Positions 1 through 6,566 of a stretch of DNA of 8,778 bases are shown piece after piece (positions within the stretch are counted from its first letter, which is position 1; each line of letters begins with the position of its first letter). The notes beneath the pieces are model-generated. The model searched no databases, had not been told where the DNA came from, and saw nothing but the letters and a program-made list of their open reading frames with translations. The stretch is taken from contig JAGOFF010000089.1 in the NCBI GenBank assembly GCA_017997315.1, forward strand, positions 1-8,778, given 5' to 3'. The position numbers and the translations under genes were made by a program. The stretch is from Clostridia bacterium. GTDB lineage: Bacteria > Bacillota > Clostridia > Saccharofermentanales > UBA5734.

Positions 1-52
1 CTGCGGAACGAGGGGGCGCCTTCCGTGAAATCATGGAATTCGGTGATGGTTC

Positions 53-61
53 TGGTATAGT
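53..61 (+). promoter_or_regulatory. Candidate extended -10 promoter for the polysaccharide genes
   Basis: The bases TGGTATAGT form an extended -10 element (TG, one base, then TATAGT at 56-61, five of six matches to TATAAT). It lies in one of the few AT-rich patches of the window. The region 17-18 bases upstream (about 32-38) has no good TTGACA match, which is tolerable for an extended -10 promoter. Transcription would start near 68 and give a leader of about 55 bases before the start codon at 123. Assignment is by motif only. Confidence 0.4.
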
Positions 62-82
62 ATGAAAAGTAAATTTCCCTGA

Positions 83-101
83 CGGATCCGGACGGGATCC
101 G
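83..101 (+). other. Leader hairpin upstream of the amidotransferase gene
   Basis: CGGATCC at 83-89 pairs with GGATCCG at 95-101 across the loop GGACG, giving a perfect 7-bp stem. It sits between the candidate promoter and the ribosome-binding site GGGAG at 111-115, so it would be in the 5' leader of the mRNA. No U-tract follows, so it is not a classical terminator. GGATCC is fairly common in this DNA, so chance pairing is possible. Confidence 0.3.
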
Positions 102-122
102 ATCTTTCTCGGGAGTAGCCGG

Positions 123-1259
123 ATGAGCGATAGACCTTACCAAGTCTGCACCCAGTGCGTGATGGACACGACGGACAGCCGCATCACGTTCGATGAGAAC
201 GGGGTGTGCGACTACTGCAACGATTTCCATCGGCGGATCGAACCTTCCTGGCACCCCGACGCGCAGGGCGAGGCGGAGCTTGAGCGCATCGCCGCCCGGA
301 TCCGGCACGAAGGCCGGAACAAGCCGTTCGACTGCATCATCGGGCTGTCCGGGGGGACCGACAGTTCCTACCTTACCTACCTGGCCAAGGCCAAACTCGG
401 ACTGCGCCCGCTGATCTACCTGGTCGACACCGGGTGGAACCTCAACGTCGCGGTCGAAAACATCGAGCGGCTGGTCAAGGGGCTCGACCTCGAGCTGTTC
501 ACCGAGGTGGTCAACTGGAACGAGATGCGCGACCTGCAGCTCTCGTTCTTCAAGGCGCAGGTGCCGTACCAGGACCTCCCCCAGGACCATGCGATCTTTG
601 CGGGACTGTACAATTACGCAGTCAAGCACGGGATCCGGTATGTGCTCACCGGGGCGAACAACGCGACCGAGGTCGTCATCCCGCCGTACGAGTGGGTGTA
701 CATGAACGACCTGCGTTTCATCCGCGACGTGCACCGCCGTTTCGGAACCGTCCCGCTCAAGACGTTCCCGCAGTGCGGGATGTTCCGGTACCGTGTCTAC
801 TACCGTTATATTCGCCGGATGCAGCGCATCGCCCCGCTCAACCTGATCCCCTACCACAAGGAGGAAGCCGAGAAGGAGCTCCACGACCTCTTCGGCTGGG
901 AAAAGTACAAGAACAAGCACTATGAGAACGTGTTCACCCGGTTCTACGAGGGATACTACCACCCCCACAAGTTCGGGATCGACAAGCGCAAGTGCCACTT
1001 CTCCAGCCTCATCCTGTCCGGTCAGATGACCCGGGACGAGGCGCTCGCGGAGCTGGCGACCTCGCCGTACGACGAGGACCAGATGCTCGAGGACATGGAA
1101 TACATCGCCAAGAAGCTGGGCGTCACGATCGAGGAGTTCGAGGGGATCATCAGCGGGGAGAACCGGACGTACGAGGATTACCGCAACTCGTTCGGGCTGA
1201 TCCGCGCCGCGGTGCGTTTCGCCCGCTGGACAGGCGTGGAGAACCGCAACTTCCGGTGA
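123..1259 (+). CDS. wbpG: N-acetyl sugar amidotransferase (WbpG/PseA-like)
   Basis: This 378-residue protein matches the N-acetyl sugar amidotransferase family (WbpG, PseA). Such enzymes use ATP and ammonia to convert the acetamido group of an activated sugar into an acetamidino group, in the cytoplasm. Visible features are an N-terminal CxxC...CxxC zinc-type knuckle (Cys9, Cys12, Cys29, Cys32), the PP-loop ATP pyrophosphatase motif SGGTDSS at residues 76-82, the segment TGANNATE near 176-183, and a family-typical C-terminal region rich in Tyr, His and Lys around 255-300. The length is normal for the family. The ATG at 123 is preceded by GGGAG at 111-115, and the Cys knuckle starts immediately, so little N-terminal sequence can be missing. 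HisH-like and HisF-like genes follow 25 bases downstream and would supply ammonia. The exact sugar cannot be read from the sequence, and the symbol denotes family, not proven orthology. Confidence 0.9.
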   Translation: MSDRPYQVCTQCVMDTTDSRITFDENGVCDYCNDFHRRIEPSWHPDAQGEAELERIAARIRHEGRNKPFDCIIGLSGGTDSSYLTYLAKAKLGLRPLIYLVDTGWNLNVAVENIERLVKGLDLELFTEVVNWNEMRDLQLSFFKAQVPYQDLPQDHAIFAGLYNYAVKHGIRYVLTGANNATEVVIPPYEWVYMNDLRFIRDVHRRFGTVPLKTFPQCGMFRYRVYYRYIRRMQRIAPLNLIPYHKEEAEKELHDLFGWEKYKNKHYENVFTRFYEGYYHPHKFGIDKRKCHFSSLILSGQMTRDEALAELATSPYDEDQMLEDMEYIAKKLGVTIEEFEGIISGENRTYEDYRNSFGLIRAAVRFARWTGVENRNFR

Positions 1260-1284
1260 GCGGTCCGGCGGCGGGGCAATCGGC

Positions 1285-1899
1285 ATGATCGTGATTCTGG
1301 ACATGGGAAATGTCGGATCCATCGCCAACATGCTCAAGAAGATCGGGGAGCGCGCGGTCATATCCAACGACGACGCCGTGATCCGCGACGCGGACCGGAT
1401 GATCCTGCCCGGGGTCGGGGCGTTCGACCGCGGGATGGAGCGGCTGGCGGAGGCGGGACTCGCGGACGCGGTCCGGCGGCACGCGGTCGATCGCGGACGT
1501 CCGCTGCTCGGGATCTGCCTCGGGATGCAGCTTCTCGGGCTCGACTCCGAAGAGGGCGTCCTGCCCGGACTCGGGCTCATCCCGTTCCACACCCGCCGGT
1601 TCCGGATCGACGAGTCCGCGACCGGGCTCAAGGTCCCGCACATGGGTTGGGACCGCGTGTCGTTCGCCCGCCCGGAGTCCCCGCTGCTGTACGGGCTCTC
1701 CGAACCCCAGCGGTACTATTTCGTCCACTCCTACCACGCGGTGTGCGACGATCCGGGACACGTCCTCCTCCGGTGCGACTACGGATACCCGTTCACCGCG
1801 GCCGTGAACCGGGACAACATCTACGGGGTGCAGTTCCATCCGGAGAAGAGCCACCAGTTCGGGATGGCGCTGCTCCGGAACTTTGCGGGGAGGTGCTGA
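1285..1899 (+). CDS. hisH: HisH-type glutamine amidotransferase subunit for sugar amidination
   Basis: This 204-residue class I glutamine amidotransferase resembles the HisH subunit of imidazole glycerol phosphate synthase. It hydrolyses glutamine and delivers ammonia to a partner. The catalytic triad is complete: Cys78 in GICLGMQLL, and His185 and Glu187 in VQFHPEKS. The oxyanion-strand motif PGVG is at residues 42-45. Length is normal for HisH. The ATG at 1285 opens directly into the family's first beta strand (MIVILDMGNVGS), although the upstream ribosome-binding site is weak and G-rich rather than AGGAGG. The neighbours are a WbpG-like gene before and a HisF-like gene after, with no other histidine genes, so this is most likely the surface-glycan paralogue (HisH2 type) rather than a histidine-biosynthesis enzyme. 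A dual role cannot be excluded from sequence alone. Confidence 0.9.
   Translation: MIVILDMGNVGSIANMLKKIGERAVISNDDAVIRDADRMILPGVGAFDRGMERLAEAGLADAVRRHAVDRGRPLLGICLGMQLLGLDSEEGVLPGLGLIPFHTRRFRIDESATGLKVPHMGWDRVSFARPESPLLYGLSEPQRYYFVHSYHAVCDDPGHVLLRCDYGYPFTAAVNRDNIYGVQFHPEKSHQFGMALLRNFAGRC
1887..1893 (+). promoter_or_regulatory. Ribosome-binding site for the TTG-started hisF-like gene
   Basis: GGGGAGG lies inside the last codons of the hisH-like gene, ten bases before a TTG at 1904. It supports initiation at that TTG instead of the earlier in-frame TTG at 1883, which would place the site inside the reading frame. Confidence 0.5.
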
Positions 1900-1903
1900 C
1901 CGG

Positions 1904-2680
1904 TTGTACTTGAGGCCGCGCGTCATCCCCTGTCTCCTGCTCGACCACCGGGACCTGGTCAAGACCGTGCGGTTTGCCAAGCCCCGCTACCTGGGCGACC
2001 CGGTCAATGCGGTCAAGATCTTCAACAACAAGGGTGTCGACGAACTCTGCATCCTCAACATCCGTGCCTCGCGGGACGGAACCGGGCCGGACATGGCGCT
2101 GCTCGCGGAGATCGCGAGCGAGGCGTTCATGCCGCTGAGCTACGGCGGCGGGATCTCCTCGATCGACCAGATCCGCCGGCTGTTTTCCATCGGATATGAG
2201 AAAGTGATCCTCAACACCGCGCTGGTCCGCGATCCGGACCTGGTGCGGGAGGCGGTCGCGTTTGCGGGGAGCCAGAGCATCGTCGCCTCGATCGACGCCC
2301 GGACCGACCGGCTGGGACGCACCGCCTGCTGGATCCGCGACGGGACGGAGAAGACGGGATCCGCGCCCGCGGAGCTCTCGCGCCGCGCGCAGGAGCTTGG
2401 GGCCGGGGAGATCCTTCTCAACTCCATCAACCAGGACGGAACGATGCAGGGGTACGATCTCAAGCTGATCCGCCAGGTGGCGGCCGCGGTCACGATCCCG
2501 GTGATCGCCTGCGGCGGGGCGCGGGACACCTCGGACTTCCGGCGCGCGCTTTCGGATGGCGGCGCGCATGCGGTGGCGGCCGGAAGCCTCTTCGTATATT
2601 ATGGTCCGCAGAAGGCGGTCCTCATCACCGCTCCGAGCGAGCAGGAACTGATCCGGACCGGCATCTACGGAAACGATTGA
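1904..2680 (+). CDS. hisF: HisF-like amidotransferase partner (acetamidino-sugar type)
   Basis: This 258-residue TIM-barrel protein is related to the cyclase subunit HisF. Family landmarks are the GDP segment at 31-33, phosphate-binding GGGI at 81-84, NT at 104-105, DAR at 131-133, SINQDGT near 174-180, CGGA at 203-206 and AAGSLF at 226-231. The N-terminus reads RVIPCLLL. True HisF has CLDVKDG there, so the catalytic Asp11 of Thermotoga HisF aligns with Leu12; Asp51 also aligns with Asn52. Asp130 is kept (Asp131). I infer that the barrel channels ammonia from HisH to the WbpG-like enzyme and no longer makes imidazole glycerol phosphate. The TTG at 1904 gives the family N-terminus (TTG at 1910 is an alternative) and begins four bases after the hisH stop, so translation is probably coupled. 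Confidence 0.88.
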   Translation: MYLRPRVIPCLLLDHRDLVKTVRFAKPRYLGDPVNAVKIFNNKGVDELCILNIRASRDGTGPDMALLAEIASEAFMPLSYGGGISSIDQIRRLFSIGYEKVILNTALVRDPDLVREAVAFAGSQSIVASIDARTDRLGRTACWIRDGTEKTGSAPAELSRRAQELGAGEILLNSINQDGTMQGYDLKLIRQVAAAVTIPVIACGGARDTSDFRRALSDGGAHAVAAGSLFVYYGPQKAVLITAPSEQELIRTGIYGND

Positions 2681-2694
2681 ACCATTCCGCACGC

Positions 2695-2712
2695 GGCGCC
2701 CGTCCGGGCGCC
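2695..2712 (+). other. GC-only hairpin before the O-antigen polymerase/ligase gene
   Basis: GGCGCCC (2695-2701) and GGGCGCC (2706-2712) form a perfect 7-bp stem around a GTCC loop, in the 52-base gap between the hisF-like stop and the next gene. The ribosome-binding site AAAGGAGG begins only two bases after the stem. No T-run follows, so intrinsic termination is unlikely. It could tune ribosome access or protect or process the mRNA. Confidence 0.45.
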
Positions 2713-2732
2713 CCAAAGGAGGAAACCAGCCT

Positions 2733-4145
2733 ATGGCCAGACGGACCGCGGCGCTCCGCGCCTGGATCAAGGACAACCCCGACACCTTGTCGGCGGGACT
2801 TTTTATCGTGCTGCTCGTATCCCCCGCACTGCTTGAACTGCTTATCCTTCGCCCCTCGACGCTGCGTGAACTCGGAATCCTCGGGGCGGCGTTCCTGCTG
2901 TGGGTTGTCACGGCATTCATCGTGGCGCGCCGGACCGGACTGACCCCGCGGCGGGTCTGGGACTTCCTGCGCGCAGGCGGCAGGCTGTGGGAGCTGGTCC
3001 TGCTGGCCGGCTGGCTGGCTGTGCTGGCGGTCAACGTCGTGCTGCGGCGCGGCGAGAACGCGCACATCCCGTTCGGGTATTTTTCGTTTTTCTTTGCGGT
3101 CTACCTCATCGACCTGTTTTTCGCCGTGACCGGCCGGCAGGATCGGCAGCGCCGGCTCCTGTACGTCGCGTTCGCGGTGTTCGCGTTCGCCTGCTTCCGG
3201 GGGATGTTCGTGCTGGCGTCCGATCCGGAGATGGCCCGGATGCTCTCCACGGGATCGTTCCCCGAGACGGAGCGGCGCTACTACCACCTGCTCGGCGTGG
3301 GCGGGTTCGAGTTCTTCACGGGCCTCGCCTGCGGATTCCCGATGCTGGTCCACTACGCGCTGACCGCCTCGACCTCGATCCGGCGGCGGCTGTGCACCGT
3401 TCTGGTCTGCCTGGTCCTGCTGGGCATGCTGTTTGCTGGATACACCCTCGTGATCGTATTCACCGGCTTCGGGCTGTTCGTGCTGCTGACGTACAGCCTG
3501 GTCCGGCTGCGCGGACGGAACCTGCGGTCGCTGGCGCGGCTGTGCGCGGTGCTCCTGCTGGTCATCGCGCTGTTCCTCGGGATCGGCAGCGTATTCAACC
3601 TCCACCAGTCGCACCTGTACCTTGTCAAACTCAGCGACTTGACCGTCACGGTGGCGGACAAGCTGTTCGGGGCCCATCTGCCGAGCTACGATCCGGGGAC
3701 CGGGAACGAGGCGCTGCTGAGCGAAGGCTCGTCCGAGGAGCGCATGGAACTCTACGCCCGCTCGCTGCGCACGTTCTTCGCGCATCCGCTGACCGGGGTC
3801 GGATCCCGGGTCAACACCGGGGACTTCTCGGAGGTCGGTGCGCATTCGACCTGGCTGGACTATCTCGCAATGTACGGGCTTCCGTCGTTCGGACTGTACC
3901 TGGGATTCATGGCGCTGCTGTTCCGCCGGCTGCACCGCATGGAAGCGGGCAAGGCGGAGAAGGCGTACCGGATGGTCGGTTTCCTGGTCTACGCGCTGTA
4001 CGGGCTGGTCAATCCGGTGGTCGCGACCGCGGTGTTCCCGGTGATCCTGCTGTTTTTTACCGCCGGGCGCGTGAACCTGCCGGGTGAGCGACCGGTGCCG
4101 GCCGCAATCCCGGCGTCGGACGCGGGCGGGCCGACCGATGCCTGA
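2733..4145 (+). CDS. O-antigen ligase/polymerase-family membrane protein (Wzy/WaaL-like)
   Basis: This 470-residue integral membrane protein has about ten to twelve hydrophobic segments, for example near 20-39, 48-65, 86-104, 113-132, 142-161, 186-210, 220-255 and 269-287. A large polar loop of roughly 85 residues follows, then segments near 375-397 and 412-444. The loop ends with HPLTGVGSRV (351-360) and GAHSTWLDYLAMYG (369-382). This arrangement is typical of the O-antigen ligase/polymerase family (PF04932-like), where a GxG and a His-containing motif precede the last membrane spans. The usual HN pair appears as HS here (His371, Ser372). The family transfers or polymerises undecaprenyl-linked glycans on the outer face of the membrane. 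The start is well set by AAAGGAGG at 2715-2722, ten bases before ATG. The stop overlaps the flippase start by eight bases. Polymerase and ligase cannot be told apart by sequence, but the flippase neighbour favours polymerase. Confidence 0.8.
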   Translation: MARRTAALRAWIKDNPDTLSAGLFIVLLVSPALLELLILRPSTLRELGILGAAFLLWVVTAFIVARRTGLTPRRVWDFLRAGGRLWELVLLAGWLAVLAVNVVLRRGENAHIPFGYFSFFFAVYLIDLFFAVTGRQDRQRRLLYVAFAVFAFACFRGMFVLASDPEMARMLSTGSFPETERRYYHLLGVGGFEFFTGLACGFPMLVHYALTASTSIRRRLCTVLVCLVLLGMLFAGYTLVIVFTGFGLFVLLTYSLVRLRGRNLRSLARLCAVLLLVIALFLGIGSVFNLHQSHLYLVKLSDLTVTVADKLFGAHLPSYDPGTGNEALLSEGSSEERMELYARSLRTFFAHPLTGVGSRVNTGDFSEVGAHSTWLDYLAMYGLPSFGLYLGFMALLFRRLHRMEAGKAEKAYRMVGFLVYALYGLVNPVVATAVFPVILLFFTAGRVNLPGERPVPAAIPASDAGGPTDA

Positions 4146-5715
4146 TACGCCGGCGGAGCGCGGCCGGACGGGGCGGGTCTCCAACATCGTCCGGATGACC
4201 TCGATGATCCTGCCGGTGGTCATCCTGAGCAAGCTGCTCGGGATGGTCCGTGCGATGCTCCTGGCCGGCCGGCTGGGGGCCGGACGGGAGATGGACGCCT
4301 ACACCGCGTCCTATACCCTGATCCTGACACTCATGGTGCTCGCGGGGTGTTTCCTCACCACCGCGTTCCTCCCGATCTACAGCCGCACGCGCGCCCGGGG
4401 CGGCCAGCCCGCCGCGGACCGGTACGCCAGCGCCACGCTGACGTTCTTCCTGCTCGGAAGCCTCGCGGTCGGATTGCTGCTGTACGCCTTCATGCCGTTC
4501 ATCGTCTCGGTCTACGCGACCGGTTTCGACGCCGAAGGCCGGGCGCTGGCCGTCCGGCTGTCCCGGATCATGCTCCCGATGCTGGTGGCCCAATGCGCGT
4601 CCTACCTGTTCGGTTCGGTGCTCAACGCGCACGAGGACTTCGCGCTCCCGCACCTCGCGGCGACCGCGCTCTCGCTGACGCTCATCCCCACGCTGCTCGC
4701 GGCATCGTCGGACGATCCGGTCCGGCTGGCGGTCCTGGTGTCCGCCGCGACGACGGCCTCCGCGGTGCTCGAGGCACTCATCCAGCTCCCCGTCGCCGCC
4801 CGCCGGGTCCGCTTCCGTCCGGTGCTGCGCCCACGGGATCCGCTGCTGGGCGAGACCCTCCTGGTCGCGCTCCCCGCGGTGATCGCGGTCGCGGCGACCG
4901 AGTTGAACCAGCTGCTCCAGAACCACCTGTCGTCGTTCCTGGACGCGGGGGCCAACGCGGTGCTTTCCTACGGCTACAACACTTACACGATTTTCATCGG
5001 AGTGTGCGTCATGCCGGTCACGGTCATCCTGTTCTCCCGGCTGAGCGCGCAGGCCGCCGCGGAGGACCGGCCGCTGATGCTCGAAACGCTGCGCCGGTAT
5101 CTCGGGACCATGCTCCTGGTCCTCCTCCCGCTGGTCGCGGTGTCCATGCTGCTCAGCGACGACATCATCGGACTGCTGTACGAGCGCGGCGAATTCACCG
5201 GCTCCGACACCGCGCTCACCGGCGCGGCGCTGATGTTCTTCATGCCCGGGCTGCTGGGATACGCGGTCAAGGATGTGTTCAGCCGATTCTTCTTCACGCT
5301 GCAGGACACCCGGACCCCGATGATGGTCGGGATCGCCGGACTTGCGGTCAACGTCGGGCTCAACTACCTGCTGATCGGCCCGATGGGCGTCGCGGGGCTC
5401 GCGCTGGCCTCCAGCATCACGCTGTTGCTGTCCGGACTGGCGCTCCTTCTGCTCCTGTGGCGCAAGACCGGCAGCCTGGAGCTGCGCCGGATCGCGGGCG
5501 AGACCGGACGGATCCTGCTGTGCGCGGTGGGTGCGGCGCTGCTGTGCGCCGCGGCCGCGCGGCTGCTCGCCGGCCGGGGGGTCCTGGTCCGGCTGCTTCT
5601 GGCCGGCGGAATCCCTCTGGTCGCCTATGTTGCGGGCGTCCTTGCGCTGCGCGTCCCGAGCGCGCGGCTGCTCGCGGACGAGATCCTCGGAATGCTCCGG
5701 CGCAAGCGGGCCTGA
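4138..5715 (+). CDS. murJ: MurJ/MviN-family lipid-linked glycan flippase
   Basis: This 525-residue MOP-superfamily transporter belongs to the MurJ/MviN family, which flips undecaprenyl-linked precursors (lipid II for true MurJ) across the cytoplasmic membrane. The N-terminal stretch SKLLGMVRAMLLAGRLGAG followed by MDAY (about 31-54) matches MurJ's SRxLGxxRD...GAG..TDAF region, including the cavity arginines. Later, LLYERGEF, the run ending in YAVKDVFSRFFFTLQDTRTP, and VNVGLNYLLIGPMGVAGLALASS are classic MurJ segments. There are about fourteen hydrophobic helices. I chose ATG 4138, which overlaps the preceding stop, because a GTG at 4084 would add only a basic, non-conserved tail and neither start has a clear ribosome-binding site; coupling is likely. 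Location next to a polymerase suggests a dedicated glycan flippase, though it could also be the cell's lipid II flippase. Confidence 0.85.
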   Translation: MPDTPAERGRTGRVSNIVRMTSMILPVVILSKLLGMVRAMLLAGRLGAGREMDAYTASYTLILTLMVLAGCFLTTAFLPIYSRTRARGGQPAADRYASATLTFFLLGSLAVGLLLYAFMPFIVSVYATGFDAEGRALAVRLSRIMLPMLVAQCASYLFGSVLNAHEDFALPHLAATALSLTLIPTLLAASSDDPVRLAVLVSAATTASAVLEALIQLPVAARRVRFRPVLRPRDPLLGETLLVALPAVIAVAATELNQLLQNHLSSFLDAGANAVLSYGYNTYTIFIGVCVMPVTVILFSRLSAQAAAEDRPLMLETLRRYLGTMLLVLLPLVAVSMLLSDDIIGLLYERGEFTGSDTALTGAALMFFMPGLLGYAVKDVFSRFFFTLQDTRTPMMVGIAGLAVNVGLNYLLIGPMGVAGLALASSITLLLSGLALLLLLWRKTGSLELRRIAGETGRILLCAVGAALLCAAAARLLAGRGVLVRLLLAGGIPLVAYVAGVLALRVPSARLLADEILGMLRRKRA

Positions 5716-5723
5716 CCGCCCGC
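5706..5723 (+). other. Hairpin straddling the flippase stop codon
   Basis: GCGGGC (5706-5711) pairs with GCCCGC (5718-5723) around a six-base loop containing the TGA stop at 5713-5715. Six-base GC stems arise easily by chance in DNA of this composition. It is listed because a longer palindrome follows 16 bases later and the two could act together as a transcript-end or processing structure. Confidence 0.2.
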
Positions 5724-5739
5724 CTGGACGGAACCGCTC

Positions 5740-5759
5740 CGGCCCGCGGCCGCGGGCCG
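5740..5759 (+). other. 20-base perfect GC palindrome between flippase and nitroreductase genes
   Basis: Bases 5740-5759 read CGGCCCGCGGCCGCGGGCCG, a perfect palindrome with a NotI-type core. In RNA it folds as an 8-bp stem with a GGCC loop. It sits in the 64-base gap between the flippase and nitroreductase genes, eight bases before the latter's ribosome-binding site. No U-tract follows. It may be a U-less terminator, an mRNA processing or stability element, or a DNA site for a dimeric protein; the sequence does not decide between these. Confidence 0.45.
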
Positions 5760-5767
5760 ACCGTACC

Positions 5768-5775
5768 GGGAGGTG
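5768..5775 (+). promoter_or_regulatory. Ribosome-binding site of the nitroreductase gene
   Basis: GGGAGGTG ends four bases before the ATG at 5780. It fixes the start there, although the reading frame stays open upstream to 5531 inside the flippase gene. Confidence 0.7.
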
Positions 5776-5779
5776 CCAC

Positions 5780-6532
5780 ATGAACGCTGCACTCGATACC
5801 ATCCACGCCATGTTCTCGACCCACGGGGATTTCCTGGACAAGAAGATTCCGGATGCCGACCTCGACGCCGTCCTGCGGGCGGCCGTCCGTGCGGGCAGTT
5901 CCGGCAACGCCCAGAGTTATGCGATCGTCGTCGTGGAGGATCCGGAGGTCATGCGCGCGGTCAGCGGGTATGCCGCGTCGCACATGCTCGTCTTCTGCAC
6001 GGACTTCGCCCGCAACCGGGAGATGGCCGCGCGGTTGGGCACGACGTACGCGGTCGACCCGGCCTGGGCGCTGCTGACCGGTACGACGGACACGGTGCTC
6101 GCGGCACAGACCGCCGCCATCGCGGCCGCCTCGCTGGGAATCGGCACCCTGATCTCCAACGGGGTGCAGCGGGGGGACCCCCGCCGGGTCTACGAGCTGC
6201 TGGACCTGCCCGTGGAGGGGTGTTATCCGGTGCTGGCGCTCTACCTCGGATATCCCTCATCCCGTCCGGCGGTCCACAGCGGCCGGCTGTTCGAACCGGG
6301 TGTGGTGTACCGCGGCAGATACCGCCGCACCCCGGGGGACGTCGAGCGCATCCTGGAGGAGACCGACCGGATGCACTGCCCCGTGAACGGCGGGTACCGG
6401 GAGAAGGGATACGCCCATCTGCTCGAGGCGTTCTTTGACGGTCCGGGACGGCGGTCACTCACCGGGTACGACAGACTCCGGGATTCCATGGCCCGCGCGG
6501 GCTTCCCGATCGGGGAGACCAAGGCTCCGTAG
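5780..6532 (+). CDS. Nitroreductase-family flavoprotein with atypical N-terminus
   Basis: This 250-residue protein has the nitroreductase fold pattern: SSGNAQSYAIVVV at 40-52 (the family's PSxxNxQPWxFxVV), a central helix TDTVLAAQTAAIAAASLGIGTL at 103-124, and LALYLGYP at 152-159. Members are FMN-dependent NAD(P)H oxidoreductases acting on nitro compounds, quinones or flavins in the cytoplasm. Usually an RRSxR motif near the N-terminus binds the FMN phosphate; here the aligned stretch is MFSTHGDFLDKKI (11-23), and both arginines are missing. From memory, clostridial relatives carry RRSIHGNF at this point, so the HG-F part is family-like but the arginine pair is not. Whether FMN is still bound is open. 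The start at 5780 follows GGGAGGTG. It is separated from the flippase gene by 64 bases with a strong palindrome. Substrate and link to the polysaccharide genes are unknown. Confidence 0.8.
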   Translation: MNAALDTIHAMFSTHGDFLDKKIPDADLDAVLRAAVRAGSSGNAQSYAIVVVEDPEVMRAVSGYAASHMLVFCTDFARNREMAARLGTTYAVDPAWALLTGTTDTVLAAQTAAIAAASLGIGTLISNGVQRGDPRRVYELLDLPVEGCYPVLALYLGYPSSRPAVHSGRLFEPGVVYRGRYRRTPGDVERILEETDRMHCPVNGGYREKGYAHLLEAFFDGPGRRSLTGYDRLRDSMARAGFPIGETKAP

Positions 6533-6552
6533 TCCTTGCACCCTGCTTGCGG

Positions 6553-6558
6553 TATACT
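6553..6558 (+). promoter_or_regulatory. Candidate -10 box placing transcription start at the kinase start codon
   Basis: TATACT (five of six matches to TATAAT) ends eight bases before the ATG at 6567. A transcript starting six to eight bases after it would begin at or next to the start codon, giving a leaderless mRNA. No ribosome-binding site is visible in the bases just before the ATG, which fits. No good -35 lies at the standard distance: TTGCAC at 6536-6541 is only 11 bases away. Confidence 0.35.
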
Positions 6559-6566
6559 GGCCGGTG

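Noticed and set aside
1..65. End of an upstream coding sequence (frames open from base 1 to a stop at 58-60, or base 3 to a stop at 63-65)
   Set aside because: About 20 codons in either frame with no recognisable sequence, and two frames compete. It could be the tail of a preceding gene but cannot be supported.
84..100. Recurrent GGATCC sites as a repeat or uptake signal
   Set aside because: The hexamer is scattered through coding regions at codon combinations favoured by this DNA and shows no regular spacing or flanking conservation.
1285..2680. Histidine biosynthesis operon (hisH-hisF)
   Set aside because: No other his genes are present, the HisF-like protein lacks the catalytic Asp11, and a WbpG-type partner is adjacent, so the glycan-amidination role is preferred.
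2695..2712. Rho-independent terminator between hisF-like and polymerase genes
   Set aside because: The stem is strong but is followed by CCAAAGGAGG, not a T-run, and the next ribosome-binding site starts within two bases.
2625..4232. 535-codon open frame on the minus strand opposite the polymerase gene
   Set aside because: Same low-complexity charged composition and no family motif; it mirrors a plus-strand membrane protein.
4057..5907. 616-codon open frame on the minus strand opposite the flippase gene
   Set aside because: Its translation is dominated by Arg, Gln, Glu, Asp, Gly and Pro without any recognisable domain, as expected opposite a hydrophobic GC-rich gene. The plus strand holds a clear MurJ protein.
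6536..6558. Full sigma-70 promoter with TTGCAC as -35 and TATACT as -10
   Set aside because: The spacer would be 11 bases, far too short; only the -10 element is retained as a candidate.
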